Below, piece after piece: positions 9,383 through 17,724 of a stretch of DNA of 55,780 nt; position 1 is the first letter of the stretch, and every line of letters begins with the position of its first letter. The position numbers were made by a program, and so were the translations under genes. The DNA comes from an uncultured Chitinophagaceae bacterium (GTDB taxonomy: Bacteria > Bacteroidota > Bacteroidia > Chitinophagales > Chitinophagaceae). The stretch is taken from the NCBI GenBank assembly GCA_903895845.1, contig CAITVK010000067.1, positions 1-55,780 on the forward strand, in the 5' to 3' direction. The notes under the pieces were generated by a model, which ran no database searches, had not been told where the DNA came from, and was given only the letters and a program-made list of their open reading frames with translations.

Positions 9383-10042
9383 CTACTGAAAACAATCTTT
9401 TGCGAATTTATCAACCCGATTAATTAAAGTTTCACTGCAACCCTTACAGTTTGTTTTCATCGCTTTAGTCAAGTTGTTTCTTAACTCATCTATTTTTTTA
9501 TAATCTTCATTTCCATAAAAGCCGCTATAAGAAATTGAACTTACCCAATCTTCGTATTTTTCGTTTGTAGTATCATAGTCCATATACTCAAAAAACTCTT
9601 TTGGAAATTTCTCTGCGTATTGTCTAGCAGGAACTCCAGTGTATTCAGCTAATGCCCCATCTTGAATTTGAATTGTCTTATTTAAACACCAACGATAAAA
9701 TGGACGTAGCTTATCATTGTTTGTGGTTGCGAGTTTTAAAAATGCCTCTGTTGTATTATTATCGGTTGGTCTAAACTGTCCCCAATAGAAGTCTATTGCT
9801 GTGGGTGAACAGTCAGGATTTTCTACATAAAATTTTACTGGCTTACCCCAAATACTATCGCGCTCTGGATTGTGTGTCAAACCAAAATTTTGTTGCCAAT
9901 CATTATCATTACAGATAAATATTGTGTCGTGCTTTACAATCGTATCTGCTGGCTGAGATTTAGTAATGATTTCCCCTTTGCTTTTTCTGTCCGAACAAGC
10001 AACAAGAATTAAAATAATTGATATGAAAATTTGAGTCTTCAA
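9383..10042 (-). CDS. Hypothetical lipoprotein
   Basis: The frame stays open up to 10117, but that N-terminal extension lies inside the adjacent repeat and is not protein-like. I place the start at TTG 10042, giving about 219 residues. That start yields a short lipoprotein signal ending in the lipobox LVAC (Cys at about residue 15), followed by a Ser/Lys-rich linker. The mature part has a WxxNFGLTHNPxRDSIWGKP segment and ends with a Cys pair (CKGC). I recognise no family. The export signal points to the cell envelope. The gene stands alone between two cassette-type repeats on the same strand as its neighbours. The non-ATG start is uncertain. Confidence 0.65.
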   Translation of the reverse strand: MKTQIFISIILILVACSDRKSKGEIITKSQPADTIVKHDTIFICNDNDWQQNFGLTHNPERDSIWGKPVKFYVENPDCSPTAIDFYWGQFRPTDNNTTEAFLKLATTNNDKLRPFYRWCLNKTIQIQDGALAEYTGVPARQYAEKFPKEFFEYMDYDTTNEKYEDWVSSISYSGFYGNEDYKKIDELRNNLTKAMKTNCKGCSETLINRVDKFAKDCFQ

Positions 10043-10047
10043 ATTAT

Positions 10048-10262
10048 AGCAGCTAACGAGCAGGTATTGAGAATGTGGCTGGCAAGGATGTTCCGTCCGC
10101 CGACTACTAAAGCTCAATTCTTGTTACGAAAGCCAAATATAGATTCAAAAGCCCAATTACTGCACTCTAGCCGAAACAAAAGCTTAAAGAAAGTACCGAA
10201 GCCGAGTTTGTTCCGTCACCAGCCATATTTGCAATATTTATGTTGTAGGCAGTTTTGGGTCT
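10048..10262. repeat. Cassette-type ~215-bp imperfect palindromic element, copy B
   Basis: It starts with GCAGCTAACGAGC, abutting the start of the gene ending at 9383, and ends with TTATGTTGTAGGCAG. Near the two ends GTGGCTGG and CCAGCCATATTTGC face each other as an imperfect inverted pair, with GTTCCGTC repeats just inside. The terminal AAC/GTT boxes resemble the arrangement at integron attC sites. It is homologous to copy A and, more weakly, to the copy at 8210-8400. Confidence 0.8.
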
Positions 10263-10330
10263 GTCAGCTTTGCTAAGATACCGTCGACATTAAAACACTT
10301 GGACTAGCTAGAACCTATACTTACAGTTTT

Positions 10331-10588
10331 TTAATCGTTGTTAAAGAAATCGTCCACATCAAAACCCTCTTCGCTTTCTTCGTCAGGAAACATCATTCTT
10401 TTTATACTGCCAGCATCTTCAAATTCATCTTCTTCTTCAATGTCACCACTTAAGTTATCAATGATTTTATAATTTGTACTGTCGTTCCAAATTTCATTCT
10501 CTTCTATTCCGTTTTGAGCTTCTTCTAGTGTCTGATAATTAAATTGTCCAACAAGTTTTTTATTTTCAAAATACTGTAATGTAAACAT
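10331..10588 (-). CDS. Small acidic hypothetical protein
   Basis: The 85-residue protein starts FTLQYFENKKLVGQF and has a strongly acidic second half (EEEDEFEDAG, DEESEEGFDVDDFF). There is no signal peptide or membrane helix, so it should be cytoplasmic. It begins 14 bases after the gene at 10603-10863, and the two probably form one transcript. The acidic tail could mimic nucleic acid or bind a basic partner, but nothing in the sequence proves this. I do not recognise the family. Confidence 0.65.
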   Translation of the reverse strand: MFTLQYFENKKLVGQFNYQTLEEAQNGIEENEIWNDSTNYKIIDNLSGDIEEEDEFEDAGSIKRMMFPDEESEEGFDVDDFFNND

Positions 10589-10602
10589 ATAATTTTTCTT
10601 AT

Positions 10603-10863
10603 TTAGTCAAAAGCATAATTGCCATTAGGTTTGGGAAAAGCTTTAGCTACCTTGTCAGCTTCACTTTTTTGTCCAATAGAAACCAACCAATCATAAGTGG
10701 CGTGTATTAACGTATAAGTTCCACGACCACCTTCATACTCTGTTCCATAACTTGTCTTAAATTTGTTTCTGTTTAGATGTTCTGCAAGTTCGTTTGCAGC
10801 CATGGTAGTTCCGTTTTCATCCAAGAAGATTGCTAACCGTTTGATGTATTCCTTTTTGTCCAT
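10603..10863 (-). CDS. Small hypothetical protein, possibly helical
   Basis: The 86-residue soluble protein has a helical N-terminus (KKEYIKRLAIFLDENG), a likely helix-turn segment (MAANELAEHLNRNKF), and a YGTEYEGGRGTYTLIHATYD stretch with conserved-looking Gly and aromatic residues. Similar short proteins occur in Bacteroidota and phage-like settings as far as I recall, but I cannot name the family. The 14-base spacing to the acidic gene downstream suggests a two-gene unit inside the accessory island. Confidence 0.65.
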   Translation of the reverse strand: MDKKEYIKRLAIFLDENGTTMAANELAEHLNRNKFKTSYGTEYEGGRGTYTLIHATYDWLVSIGQKSEADKVAKAFPKPNGNYAFD

Positions 10864-10930
10864 TGTAAATCTCTAAAAGTGTTAAATTGAAAAAGCAAGT
10901 AACCAACTATAATTTGTTTTACATGCTATT

Positions 10931-12124
10931 TTAGTCGCTAGTAGTAATAGTTTTTACTTTATCTGAATCTATATAGTAAATTTCGCTTCCCTTCTCGTAT
11001 GCAACAATATTAACACCGTCACATGGCATCGCAGTTGTAACGTCTTTGAACATATCATATGCTTTATATCTTGCAATTGTTGAAATTCCAGTTTCCTCTG
11101 CATAATTGCTAAGTACAAACACCTTCTTTTTATTTTGAATTAGTACTACTTTTTTTGAATTATCTTTTATATTGATTATAATGGCTGCATAGTCATTTTT
11201 TAATGAGTCCGTATCATTATCAAAGTTGCCAATAGCGATATATGGGTAATGGGGATTAGTTTTTCTTTCTGGCAAAATGAATTGTTTCATATAATAATCA
11301 TACCATTTAGCTGTTCCATCTGTTTCAACCTGCCAATCTGATGACATTTCTTTTTGTATAATCGTATTTATTTCTCTTTCAATTGAATTTTCTGTTGTCA
11401 AGTTATTTAGGGGATAAATATCATCATAACTTTCTAATAGAGTTTTTTCTAATTTCTCAAATAAATTACTATCCTCCAAAGTACTATTTTTAGTTAAACT
11501 ACTTTTGAAATTTTCAATTAGAGATGCCCTTATCTCTTTTAATTGTTCAGATGTAAGTTTTAAAGAATCTGTTTCCTTGCCTTCAATTGAATTTAAATTT
11601 TGTAATAGTCTGATTTGCTCTGCTTGTAAATCCTCCTTAAGGGTTTTGAATTTTGCTAACGTTGCCTTTGGCATACTTGTTTTATCGTCTTTGGATGAAC
11701 CACCTAATAATGATGACAATCCATTTAGCATAACGAAGCCAAACGATTCCTTAAATTCCATAGTTGACTTTATATCTTTATGGATTATTTCCTTCAAATA
11801 ACTTATGTCTTGTGTAATTAAGCTGTCTGTTGTTTGTATTTTGTCTAAATCATTACTAAGTAATGTGAGTTTGGAAATTCCTGTTTTAAATTTATCATCC
11901 CAAACCTCCTGTTTAGTGGTGTTTTCACTGTACCAGTACTTAATAGTATCAGCTTTCTCGTAAAATTCCCAACTCCCAATTACACTTTTTAATTGAGGGG
12001 TTAATTCACTATCAATGTCAGCTTTTATTTTGCTCGTAATTTTTGTTACCATTGAATTGCAAGAAAATAAGGACAGAATGACTAAGAGCAAAATACTTTT
12101 AAAACCAATGTTATGTTTTAGCAT
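10931..12124 (-). CDS. Hypothetical lipoprotein
   Basis: The 397-residue protein has a hydrophobic signal ending in the lipobox LFSC (Cys22), so it should be anchored in the cell envelope. The mature part is mostly helical and charged, with many Lys, Glu and Ser from about residue 60 to 260. It ends with a beta-rich segment that includes WYDYYMKQFILPERK and PHYPYIAIGNFDND. I see no known domain or catalytic motif. It sits in the AT-rich accessory island with the other minus-strand small genes. Confidence 0.65.
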   Translation of the reverse strand: MLKHNIGFKSILLLVILSLFSCNSMVTKITSKIKADIDSELTPQLKSVIGSWEFYEKADTIKYWYSENTTKQEVWDDKFKTGISKLTLLSNDLDKIQTTDSLITQDISYLKEIIHKDIKSTMEFKESFGFVMLNGLSSLLGGSSKDDKTSMPKATLAKFKTLKEDLQAEQIRLLQNLNSIEGKETDSLKLTSEQLKEIRASLIENFKSSLTKNSTLEDSNLFEKLEKTLLESYDDIYPLNNLTTENSIEREINTIIQKEMSSDWQVETDGTAKWYDYYMKQFILPERKTNPHYPYIAIGNFDNDTDSLKNDYAAIIINIKDNSKKVVLIQNKKKVFVLSNYAEETGISTIARYKAYDMFKDVTTAMPCDGVNIVAYEKGSEIYYIDSDKVKTITTSD

Positions 12125-12187
12125 TTGTAATACTTTGAATTTTTTTTAATTATTTTATGACATTGTTTGTAATAAACACTTTGTTCT

Positions 12188-12406
12188 TTATACTATCCCA
12201 CCACCAAAAATTAATCGTAATATTCCAAATATTATTGCAACAACACACATTGTCTTTCCTCCGCTAGACTTTCCAATACTACTCAGTATTAGTCCAATTA
12301 CTGCAATTGGAATATTTAACCAATTTAGCCAACCTAGCAGTGGTATTAAACCTAGTACCATTACAAGCAAAGAAAAAATGCCGAAAACCATTCCTAATAA
12401 TTTCAT
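12188..12406 (-). CDS. Small hydrophobic membrane protein
   Basis: I take the ATG at 12406, giving 72 residues. The 22 residues upstream in the longer frame are polar, basic and unlike a protein start. The protein starts MKLLGMVFGIFSLL and contains three likely membrane segments: 1-20, 24-42 (with PLLGWLNWLNIPIAVIG) and 52-70 (VVAIIFGILRLIFGGG). A Ser/Gly/Lys turn (SSIGKSSGGK) lies between the last two. I recognise no family; a small holin-like or inner-membrane accessory protein is possible. On its coding strand GTTGTAGGC lies about 45 bases upstream and resembles an end box of the cassette-type repeats. Confidence 0.55.
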   Translation of the reverse strand: MKLLGMVFGIFSLLVMVLGLIPLLGWLNWLNIPIAVIGLILSSIGKSSGGKTMCVVAIIFGILRLIFGGGIV

Positions 12407-12685
12407 CGTTTTATGTTTTTTAAAGTTATTGAGGTCTCGGCTGAATTGCCTACAACTCTTAAATAGACGCATGTTTTAACAAGTTTCAAACTTTCGCTTT
12501 TTTATGAAACCATTTGCTATAGTGGGTTTCACTCAATAGTTTTTTCTTTTTAAAACCTTCGTCAATACAAATCTAAGGGAAATTATATCTCCGAATTCAA
12601 ACTATTCATAGGGCAACAAAGCATTCCTAGTTGTTTTACTTCAACTATTACCATTTAACGCTATTCTTTAATGGCTTCTTGCTGC
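12407..12685. other. Spacer between accessory island and 21-bp array
   Basis: AT-rich sequence without a gene. A GCCTACAAC box at about 12447-12455 matches the terminal box of the cassette-type element, in the opposite orientation, and may mark the right edge of the accessory island. Confidence 0.35.
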
Positions 12686-12937
12686 AAAAAGTACACTTTG
12701 CGAGGCAAAATGGCCATTTGTCGAGACACTATAGCCATTTCTCTTCGCACTATGACCATTTCTCTTTGTATTATGGCCATTTGTCGAGGCAAAGTGGCCA
12801 TTTCTCCTCGCACTATTGCCATTTTGCAAGGCAAAGTGACCATTTCTCTTTGCAAAGTGACCATTTCTCTTCGCATTATGGCCATTTCTCTCCTCATTAT
12901 GGTCACTTTGTCTCGCAAAATGGCAATAGTGTGTGTG
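12686..12937. repeat. 21-bp tandem repeat array (about 12 units)
   Basis: Units of exactly 21 bases follow each other without spacers. A typical unit is ACTATGACCATTTCTCTTYG plus one base, and the first and last are degenerate. Because 21 is a multiple of 3 and no unit contains a stop in these frames, at least three frames stay open across the array and read as seven-residue repeats. The open frames at 12631-12960, 12671-13039 and 12661-12918 follow from the repeat and are not convincing genes. Confidence 0.9.
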
Positions 12938-13081
12938 ATTCTGTATGTTTTGGACTTTAAAGTGTATTCTTCCGCTTTATTCCTGGGCTTTAAAATAGCA
13001 AAACATCAGTCTGAGAAGGAATTAGCTGCAATTGTTTAGGCTCAAAGCATTAAAATCGGCGTTAACTCAGCAAAAAGAAAA

Positions 13082-13116
13082 ATGGGTAAAGGAATGCTTT
13101 GCAATCCTTTACCCAT
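13082..13116 (-). terminator. Terminator of uppP
   Basis: A perfect 12-bp stem (ATGGGTAAAGGA with TCCTTTACCCAT) encloses an 11-base loop. On the minus strand it is followed by TTTTTCTTTTT. It lies 16 bases beyond the uppP stop. Confidence 0.85.
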
Positions 13117-13131
13117 AAATGACCAATTACC

Positions 13132-13929
13132 TTAGATGATGCCCCTATATATCAGGAACAAAACGATGCTTCCCAAGATAATACGGTAGATACCGAACAC
13201 CCTGAAGCCATGTTTCTGGAGGTAACCAATAAAAAATTTAATAGATAGTAGGGCGATGACGTAGGCAATGACCGAACCGATGCAAAGTGTGCCAAGGTTG
13301 GACGTATCTTTTAATACAGCAGGATCATTTTTGTGCAGGTCCCAAAGAGACTTCACCGAAGCGGCAAACATGGTGGGCACCGCTAGAAAAAAGGAGAACT
13401 CGGCGGCAACACTTCGGGTCAATTTCTGACTCATTCCGCCCACAATGGTTGCAGCGCTCCTGCTGAGACCCGGCAACAAGATGGACAATACCTGAAAGCA
13501 ACCAATGGTGAGTGCTTTTGGATAAGAAATCTGTGACTCGTCCGTTATCTCGTTCTTGGTAAAAAGTTTATCTACAAACAATAAAAGGATGCCACCACCA
13601 ATCATCACACAGGCAATGAAAGTGAGGTTACTCAATGCTGAATCAATGTGTTTCTTTAGTAAAGCACCGAAGATGATAGCTGGAATAAGGGCAAGCATTA
13701 ATTTGATGTAGAAAGTAGGCGACTTAAAATCGAGAAACTTTTTCCAGTAAACCGTAACGACGCTCAGGATAGCGGCAAGTTGAATTACGACTTCAAACAT
13801 CTCTTCGAAAGAGTCTATCTGAACGCCGATAAGCGGGTTGGTAATCTTCATGTGCGCGGTAGAGGACACGGGCAGAAACTCGGTTAGACCTTCTACGATG
13901 GAGATAATTACTGATTGAACTGTTGTCAT
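13132..13929 (-). CDS. uppP: Undecaprenyl-diphosphatase (BacA/UppP type)
   Basis: This inner-membrane enzyme dephosphorylates undecaprenyl diphosphate and so recycles the lipid carrier for cell-wall synthesis. Loss or gain of it affects bacitracin sensitivity. The 265-residue, multi-helix protein carries both family signatures: EGLTEFLPVSSTAH at residues 13-26 and LPGLSRSAATIVGGM at about 152-166. Length and start agree with the family. It is a single gene, closed by the terminator at 13082-13116. Confidence 0.97.
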   Translation of the reverse strand: MTTVQSVIISIVEGLTEFLPVSSTAHMKITNPLIGVQIDSFEEMFEVVIQLAAILSVVTVYWKKFLDFKSPTFYIKLMLALIPAIIFGALLKKHIDSALSNLTFIACVMIGGGILLLFVDKLFTKNEITDESQISYPKALTIGCFQVLSILLPGLSRSAATIVGGMSQKLTRSVAAEFSFFLAVPTMFAASVKSLWDLHKNDPAVLKDTSNLGTLCIGSVIAYVIALLSIKFFIGYLQKHGFRVFGIYRIILGSIVLFLIYRGII

Positions 13930-14260
13930 GATGTGGGTGTGTTGTTAATTAATAAATTTAAGAAGCTGCTATTACTCGGCAATCTGTAAACCAACGCAAA
14001 AGAAAGTGATTCTGTCGTTACCACCAAACCTAATGATGTGTTTGAATAGCAGTAGGCAGTGGGTATGGAAATGAGGCAAGAAAAGCAGGCTTCTAACCGA
14101 CTGAAAAGAAGACTAAAACAACAGGTTGCATACCAGTAGCGTCCTGTTAAATTGCTTTTTTACGTCTGAAACGAGGCAAAAGAGGTGGTGTGGGAGGGAT
14201 TAATAGAGCGATTTATACAATTTTAGACTTGAGTAGTTATTTACATTCAATTAGCAGCGC
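13930..14260. other. Spacer between uppP and the hydrolase gene
   Basis: About 330 bases without an ORF, repeat or RNA gene that I can support. The uppP promoter should lie here. Confidence 0.4.
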
Positions 14261-15073
14261 CTAATTGAATTGATTTGATTGTAGCAACTGCCCCACTTCC
14301 ACAGCATACTTTTCTTTCATGATTTGATGCCCACATTTCAACTCCCTAATGGTAATCAGTGGTTCCTTCTTCTTGAACGCAAAGCCCTGACTGGTGGTAA
14401 TTACCTTGTCATACGCTCCAAACAACAGATTTACAGGTATTTTATATTGTTCAATCAGCCTGCGCAATTCACTCAACCGTGGCGTGTAGTCCCGCATGGC
14501 ACACCATCTTTCGTACAGCAAGCGACGCTCTTGTTCCTCACTGATGTACAAAAGCGTGAATACCTCAATAGATCTATCAATCAGTTTAAGAAAACTTGCT
14601 ACCCGTATCAAAGCAAAAAGCCATTGTGGATGCTGCATGGTGTAGCGAAAGAGCAAGTTGCCAACAGCAGTGCGCGTTGCAATAGCCTGCCACCAGTTAA
14701 ACTTGAGTCCGTCGGGCGCAACCAATGCCAATTGCTTTATTTGTTGGGGATGTTTCTCTAGTAAACGAAGGGCAATTCTGCCGCCCATGCTATAGCCCAT
14801 CAGGCTGAAAGGTTTATCTGGCGAGGGATTGAGTAGCATTAGTAGATTCCACAAGTCCTCCGGCGAAAAAGAAAGTCCTTCTTGCCAGTTGGTAGCTCCA
14901 TGAAAGGGGAAGTCGATACAGATAAGGGTGTAAACCTCTTCAAGAACGGGTTGCAAGACAGCAAAACTTTCGCCCGTGAGCCCATAACCGTGAAAACAGA
15001 ACAATATTTCGTAGCCACTACCATAAGTATAGTAGGCTATTTGTGACGATTTATACTGCACTATTTTCTTCAT
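14261..15073 (-). CDS. Alpha/beta-hydrolase
   Basis: I chose the ATG at 15073 (270 residues). The 17 extra residues of the longer frame from 15124 do not resemble the family, while MKKIVQYKSSQIAYYTYG is a typical first strand. The fold's landmarks are the oxyanion segment FHGYGLTGESF, the nucleophile elbow GYSMGGR, the acid in FGAYDKVI and the histidine in CGHQIMKEK, so the Ser-Asp-His triad looks complete. There is no signal peptide, so it should be cytoplasmic. The elbow resembles MenH-type enzymes, but no other menaquinone genes are nearby and the substrate is unknown. Confidence 0.85.
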   Translation of the reverse strand: MKKIVQYKSSQIAYYTYGSGYEILFCFHGYGLTGESFAVLQPVLEEVYTLICIDFPFHGATNWQEGLSFSPEDLWNLLMLLNPSPDKPFSLMGYSMGGRIALRLLEKHPQQIKQLALVAPDGLKFNWWQAIATRTAVGNLLFRYTMQHPQWLFALIRVASFLKLIDRSIEVFTLLYISEEQERRLLYERWCAMRDYTPRLSELRRLIEQYKIPVNLLFGAYDKVITTSQGFAFKKKEPLITIRELKCGHQIMKEKYAVEVGQLLQSNQFN

Positions 15074-15184
15074 CAGGAAAACAAATCTATAACTAATCGG
15101 GCTATGATGCGTACACAGATTCATTTAGTGCACACTACCTCGCGCAGCAAGCATTTCTAGGCAGATCCTATTTACTTCTGTCTA

Positions 15185-17539
15185 CTAATTGGATTCAGGC
15201 AGTGGAATAACCAATTCGCTATCTGTTAAATCGTACTCAGTGGGAGTGTTTTGCTTGAATCCGTGCCAGATTACTTTCACCTTTTTGAACTTACTGTTAT
15301 AGCTGCCTTCCTTGGCCTTCAGCAGGAGTGAAGTTTGCGGCGTATAGATGATATCTCTTTTATAAAACATCCCTTTTTCATAGTCATAGGTGTTACCATC
15401 ATCCTCATAGTAGGTGTAGACATTCTGCTCCGTTCCTTTATAGACATGAAGGTACAAGATGCCATCGCCCCTTTCTTTTGTATTCTGAACAGCACACTGA
15501 ATGGGAATAATACCCCCCGCCTTAATGAACACAGGCACATCTTCCAACGGACTCTCTACGAAATAATTGCTGCCACCGGCATAGATTTTATCGGTACTAA
15601 AGCGATACCAGTTGCCTTTGCCCGGCAGGTAGACTTCCGTACTGTTTTGAGTGGACGCAACGGGACAAACCAATAGACCATTACCAAAAAGAAACTGGTT
15701 CTGGTACTTGTTGCTATACGCTTGGTCGTCGAAAGTGTAGTCAATTGGTAACATCCTGTTGATGGGCATCCCCGTTTGATGGGCTTGGTAAAACGCGCTG
15801 TACAAATGCGGTAACAACTTGTAGCGTTGTTCCAGAATAGCCCTGATCTTGACTGTATTTGCTTCGCCAAATAACCAAGGCTCTCTGTAATTGTAGTCAA
15901 TGCAAGTATGATTGCGAAACAAGGGACTATAAACGCCTAGGCTCAACCAACGGATAAATAACTCGGGCGAAGGGTTGCCCATAAAACCACCAATATCCAT
16001 TCCTACATACGGAATACCGCTTAGCCCCATGCTATTCAGCAAGCGAAAACCGAGTAGCATGTGTTCATCGCTGCTGACATTGTCGCCCGTCCATTGTGCC
16101 GAATACTTCTGAACCCCAGAATAGGATGCTCGGGTAAGCACAAAGGGACGCTGCCCGTTCAGACCGCGTCGTGCACCTTCATAAGTGGAGCGTGCCATCA
16201 ATAAACCGTAAGCATTCTTCACATTATAAAGTGTCTTCTTGTCTTTACCCTCGCCAAACTCAATCAAATTTGGAAACTCTCTGCCCCAAGCGGCGGGTTC
16301 GTTCATATCATTCCAAAAACCCTTCACGCCATTGTCTATATAGGGTTGCTTGAATTGATCGCCCCACCACTTCCTTGTTTCTTCTTTGGTGAAATCGGGA
16401 AAATGACAACGGCCGGGCCACACATGCCCAATGTAAGGTCGTCCACCGGGATACTTTGCAAAATGATTACCAGCCAGTCCGTCCTCATACGCCTTATAAC
16501 CTTTCTCTACTTTAATGCCCGGGTCTATGATGGTCACCATATCAAAACCCATCCCTTTCATCTGCCCCAACATCCCCTTTACATCGGGATACTTGCTACT
16601 CCAGGTGAACACTTTATAGTTGTCCATGTAGTTAATGTCACTCACAATAACATCGGCAGGCAGCTTCTTTTCACGGAAGGTCTTGGCGATTGTCAGCAGT
16701 TGTTCCTGATTGTCATACCCCCATCTGGATTGCTGAAAACCCAAGCTCCACAACGGTGGCATGGGGGTTCTGCCCGTGAGGTTGGTGTAGTCGTTGATGA
16801 TACTGGCAACGGTGTTTCCGCCAAAGAAATAGTAATTCATCTCGCCATCATCCGCCCCAAAGTGAAACAGTTCTTCATCGGCACCACCCCCAAAGTTGAA
16901 GTAAGACTTATTGCTATTATCGAAGAAGATTCCATAGGTTAGTCCGCCGTGTACCCCAATAAAGAAGGGTATGGTTGCATATAGGGGGTCGGCATTGTTG
17001 GCGTAGGCAGGCGCATCCGTATTCCAGTTCTGATAGAAGTTGCCCCTGCGGTTAATGTCGCCCGTCTTCTCGCCCAATCCAATAAATTTCTCATCGCTGT
17101 GTAATTGTTTGTAGCAACTTACCTTATCGCCATACCAACTCACCCCAAGCGTTGCTTCATCGGCACAGAGTAACTGGTTGTTGTGGTTATAAATTCGTAC
17201 TCTAAAGGGATGCGTGGCAACCTTCACCACCAATGAGTCTGTTGCGTAAACCTTGTCCGTTCCTTCAGATTTCAGTATTACTAATTTACCTGTTGCTTGA
17301 AGGTGATCGACCGCAAAAGAAGGATCTGTAGTAAACGGATTCTTGCCAACACGGATGCGAAGGGTTGTTGCATTGTAGGCAGTGAGGCGTGCATAGCCAT
17401 TGGAAAGCTTTAGTTCCACGCCGCCTTCAATGATAGATTCCTTAAGTACGTTACCGGCTTGCTCGCTGATACGGTTCATTTGGCAGATTGATTTAGTGGT
17501 GATTAAAAAGGCAATTATAACAACAAGTAATCGTTTCAT
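15185..17539 (-). CDS. Glycoside hydrolase family 31 (alpha-glucosidase type), secreted
   Basis: I chose the ATG at 17539 (784 residues) because it gives a clean signal peptide (MKRLLVVIIAFLITTKSICQ), and a likely -7 box overlaps the longer start at 17569. The GH31 nucleophile is Asp411 in WNDMNEPA and the acid/base is Asp486 in WTGDNVSSDE. Upstream are the N-terminal beta-sandwich and GFQQSRWGYDNQ; downstream are GMDIGGFMGNPSPELFIRW and a C-terminal beta domain. The enzyme should release glucose or a related sugar from the non-reducing end of alpha-glycosides in the periplasm or outside. No SusCD pair is adjacent, so the substrate is open. It is followed by the hydrolase gene on the same strand. 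Confidence 0.93.
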   Translation of the reverse strand: MKRLLVVIIAFLITTKSICQMNRISEQAGNVLKESIIEGGVELKLSNGYARLTAYNATTLRIRVGKNPFTTDPSFAVDHLQATGKLVILKSEGTDKVYATDSLVVKVATHPFRVRIYNHNNQLLCADEATLGVSWYGDKVSCYKQLHSDEKFIGLGEKTGDINRRGNFYQNWNTDAPAYANNADPLYATIPFFIGVHGGLTYGIFFDNSNKSYFNFGGGADEELFHFGADDGEMNYYFFGGNTVASIINDYTNLTGRTPMPPLWSLGFQQSRWGYDNQEQLLTIAKTFREKKLPADVIVSDINYMDNYKVFTWSSKYPDVKGMLGQMKGMGFDMVTIIDPGIKVEKGYKAYEDGLAGNHFAKYPGGRPYIGHVWPGRCHFPDFTKEETRKWWGDQFKQPYIDNGVKGFWNDMNEPAAWGREFPNLIEFGEGKDKKTLYNVKNAYGLLMARSTYEGARRGLNGQRPFVLTRASYSGVQKYSAQWTGDNVSSDEHMLLGFRLLNSMGLSGIPYVGMDIGGFMGNPSPELFIRWLSLGVYSPLFRNHTCIDYNYREPWLFGEANTVKIRAILEQRYKLLPHLYSAFYQAHQTGMPINRMLPIDYTFDDQAYSNKYQNQFLFGNGLLVCPVASTQNSTEVYLPGKGNWYRFSTDKIYAGGSNYFVESPLEDVPVFIKAGGIIPIQCAVQNTKERGDGILYLHVYKGTEQNVYTYYEDDGNTYDYEKGMFYKRDIIYTPQTSLLLKAKEGSYNSKFKKVKVIWHGFKQNTPTEYDLTDSELVIPLPESN

Positions 17540-17566
17540 AAAGCGTGTATTTTGTAATTGTAGTTG

Positions 17567-17574
17567 CAAACTTA
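17567..17574 (-). promoter_or_regulatory. Possible -7 box for the GH31 gene
   Basis: TAAGTTTG on the minus strand matches TAnnTTTG, 27 bases before the chosen start. No clear -33 box is visible. Confidence 0.35.
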
Positions 17575-17666
17575 TTGCTTTAGATTTATAATATGTAAAA
17601 ATTACACATTAAATTGCCTCATAATCAAGGTTAATTTACAAAATGGGATTCATCCAAACAAAAAAG

Positions 17667-17691
17667 AGGTTGTTCTCTTTAAGAACAACCT
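17667..17691 (-). terminator. Terminator of lpxD
   Basis: A perfect 10-bp stem (AGGTTGTTCT with AGAACAACCT) has a 5-base loop and is followed on the minus strand by CTTTTTTG. It lies 33 bases beyond the lpxD stop. Confidence 0.85.
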
Positions 17692-17724
17692 CCTCTCACT
17701 TATTACCAAATCAATAATTATTTA

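Noticed and set aside
10043-10117. N-terminal extension of the lipoprotein gene at 9383
   Set aside because: It is encoded by the cassette-type repeat, is not signal-like, and the lipoprotein signal begins at the TTG at 10042.
12440-12462. A fourth cassette-type element next to the small membrane gene
   Set aside because: Only the GCCTACAAC end box is present, in opposite orientation. It is too little to call a copy, so it is mentioned only as a possible island edge.
12631-13039. Open frames on both strands across the 21-bp array
   Set aside because: They stay open only because the repeat unit is a multiple of three without stops. Composition and starts are not gene-like, so the region is annotated as a repeat.
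14324-14761. 145-aa plus-strand frame opposite the hydrolase
   Set aside because: Shadow frame; the minus strand carries a complete alpha/beta-hydrolase.
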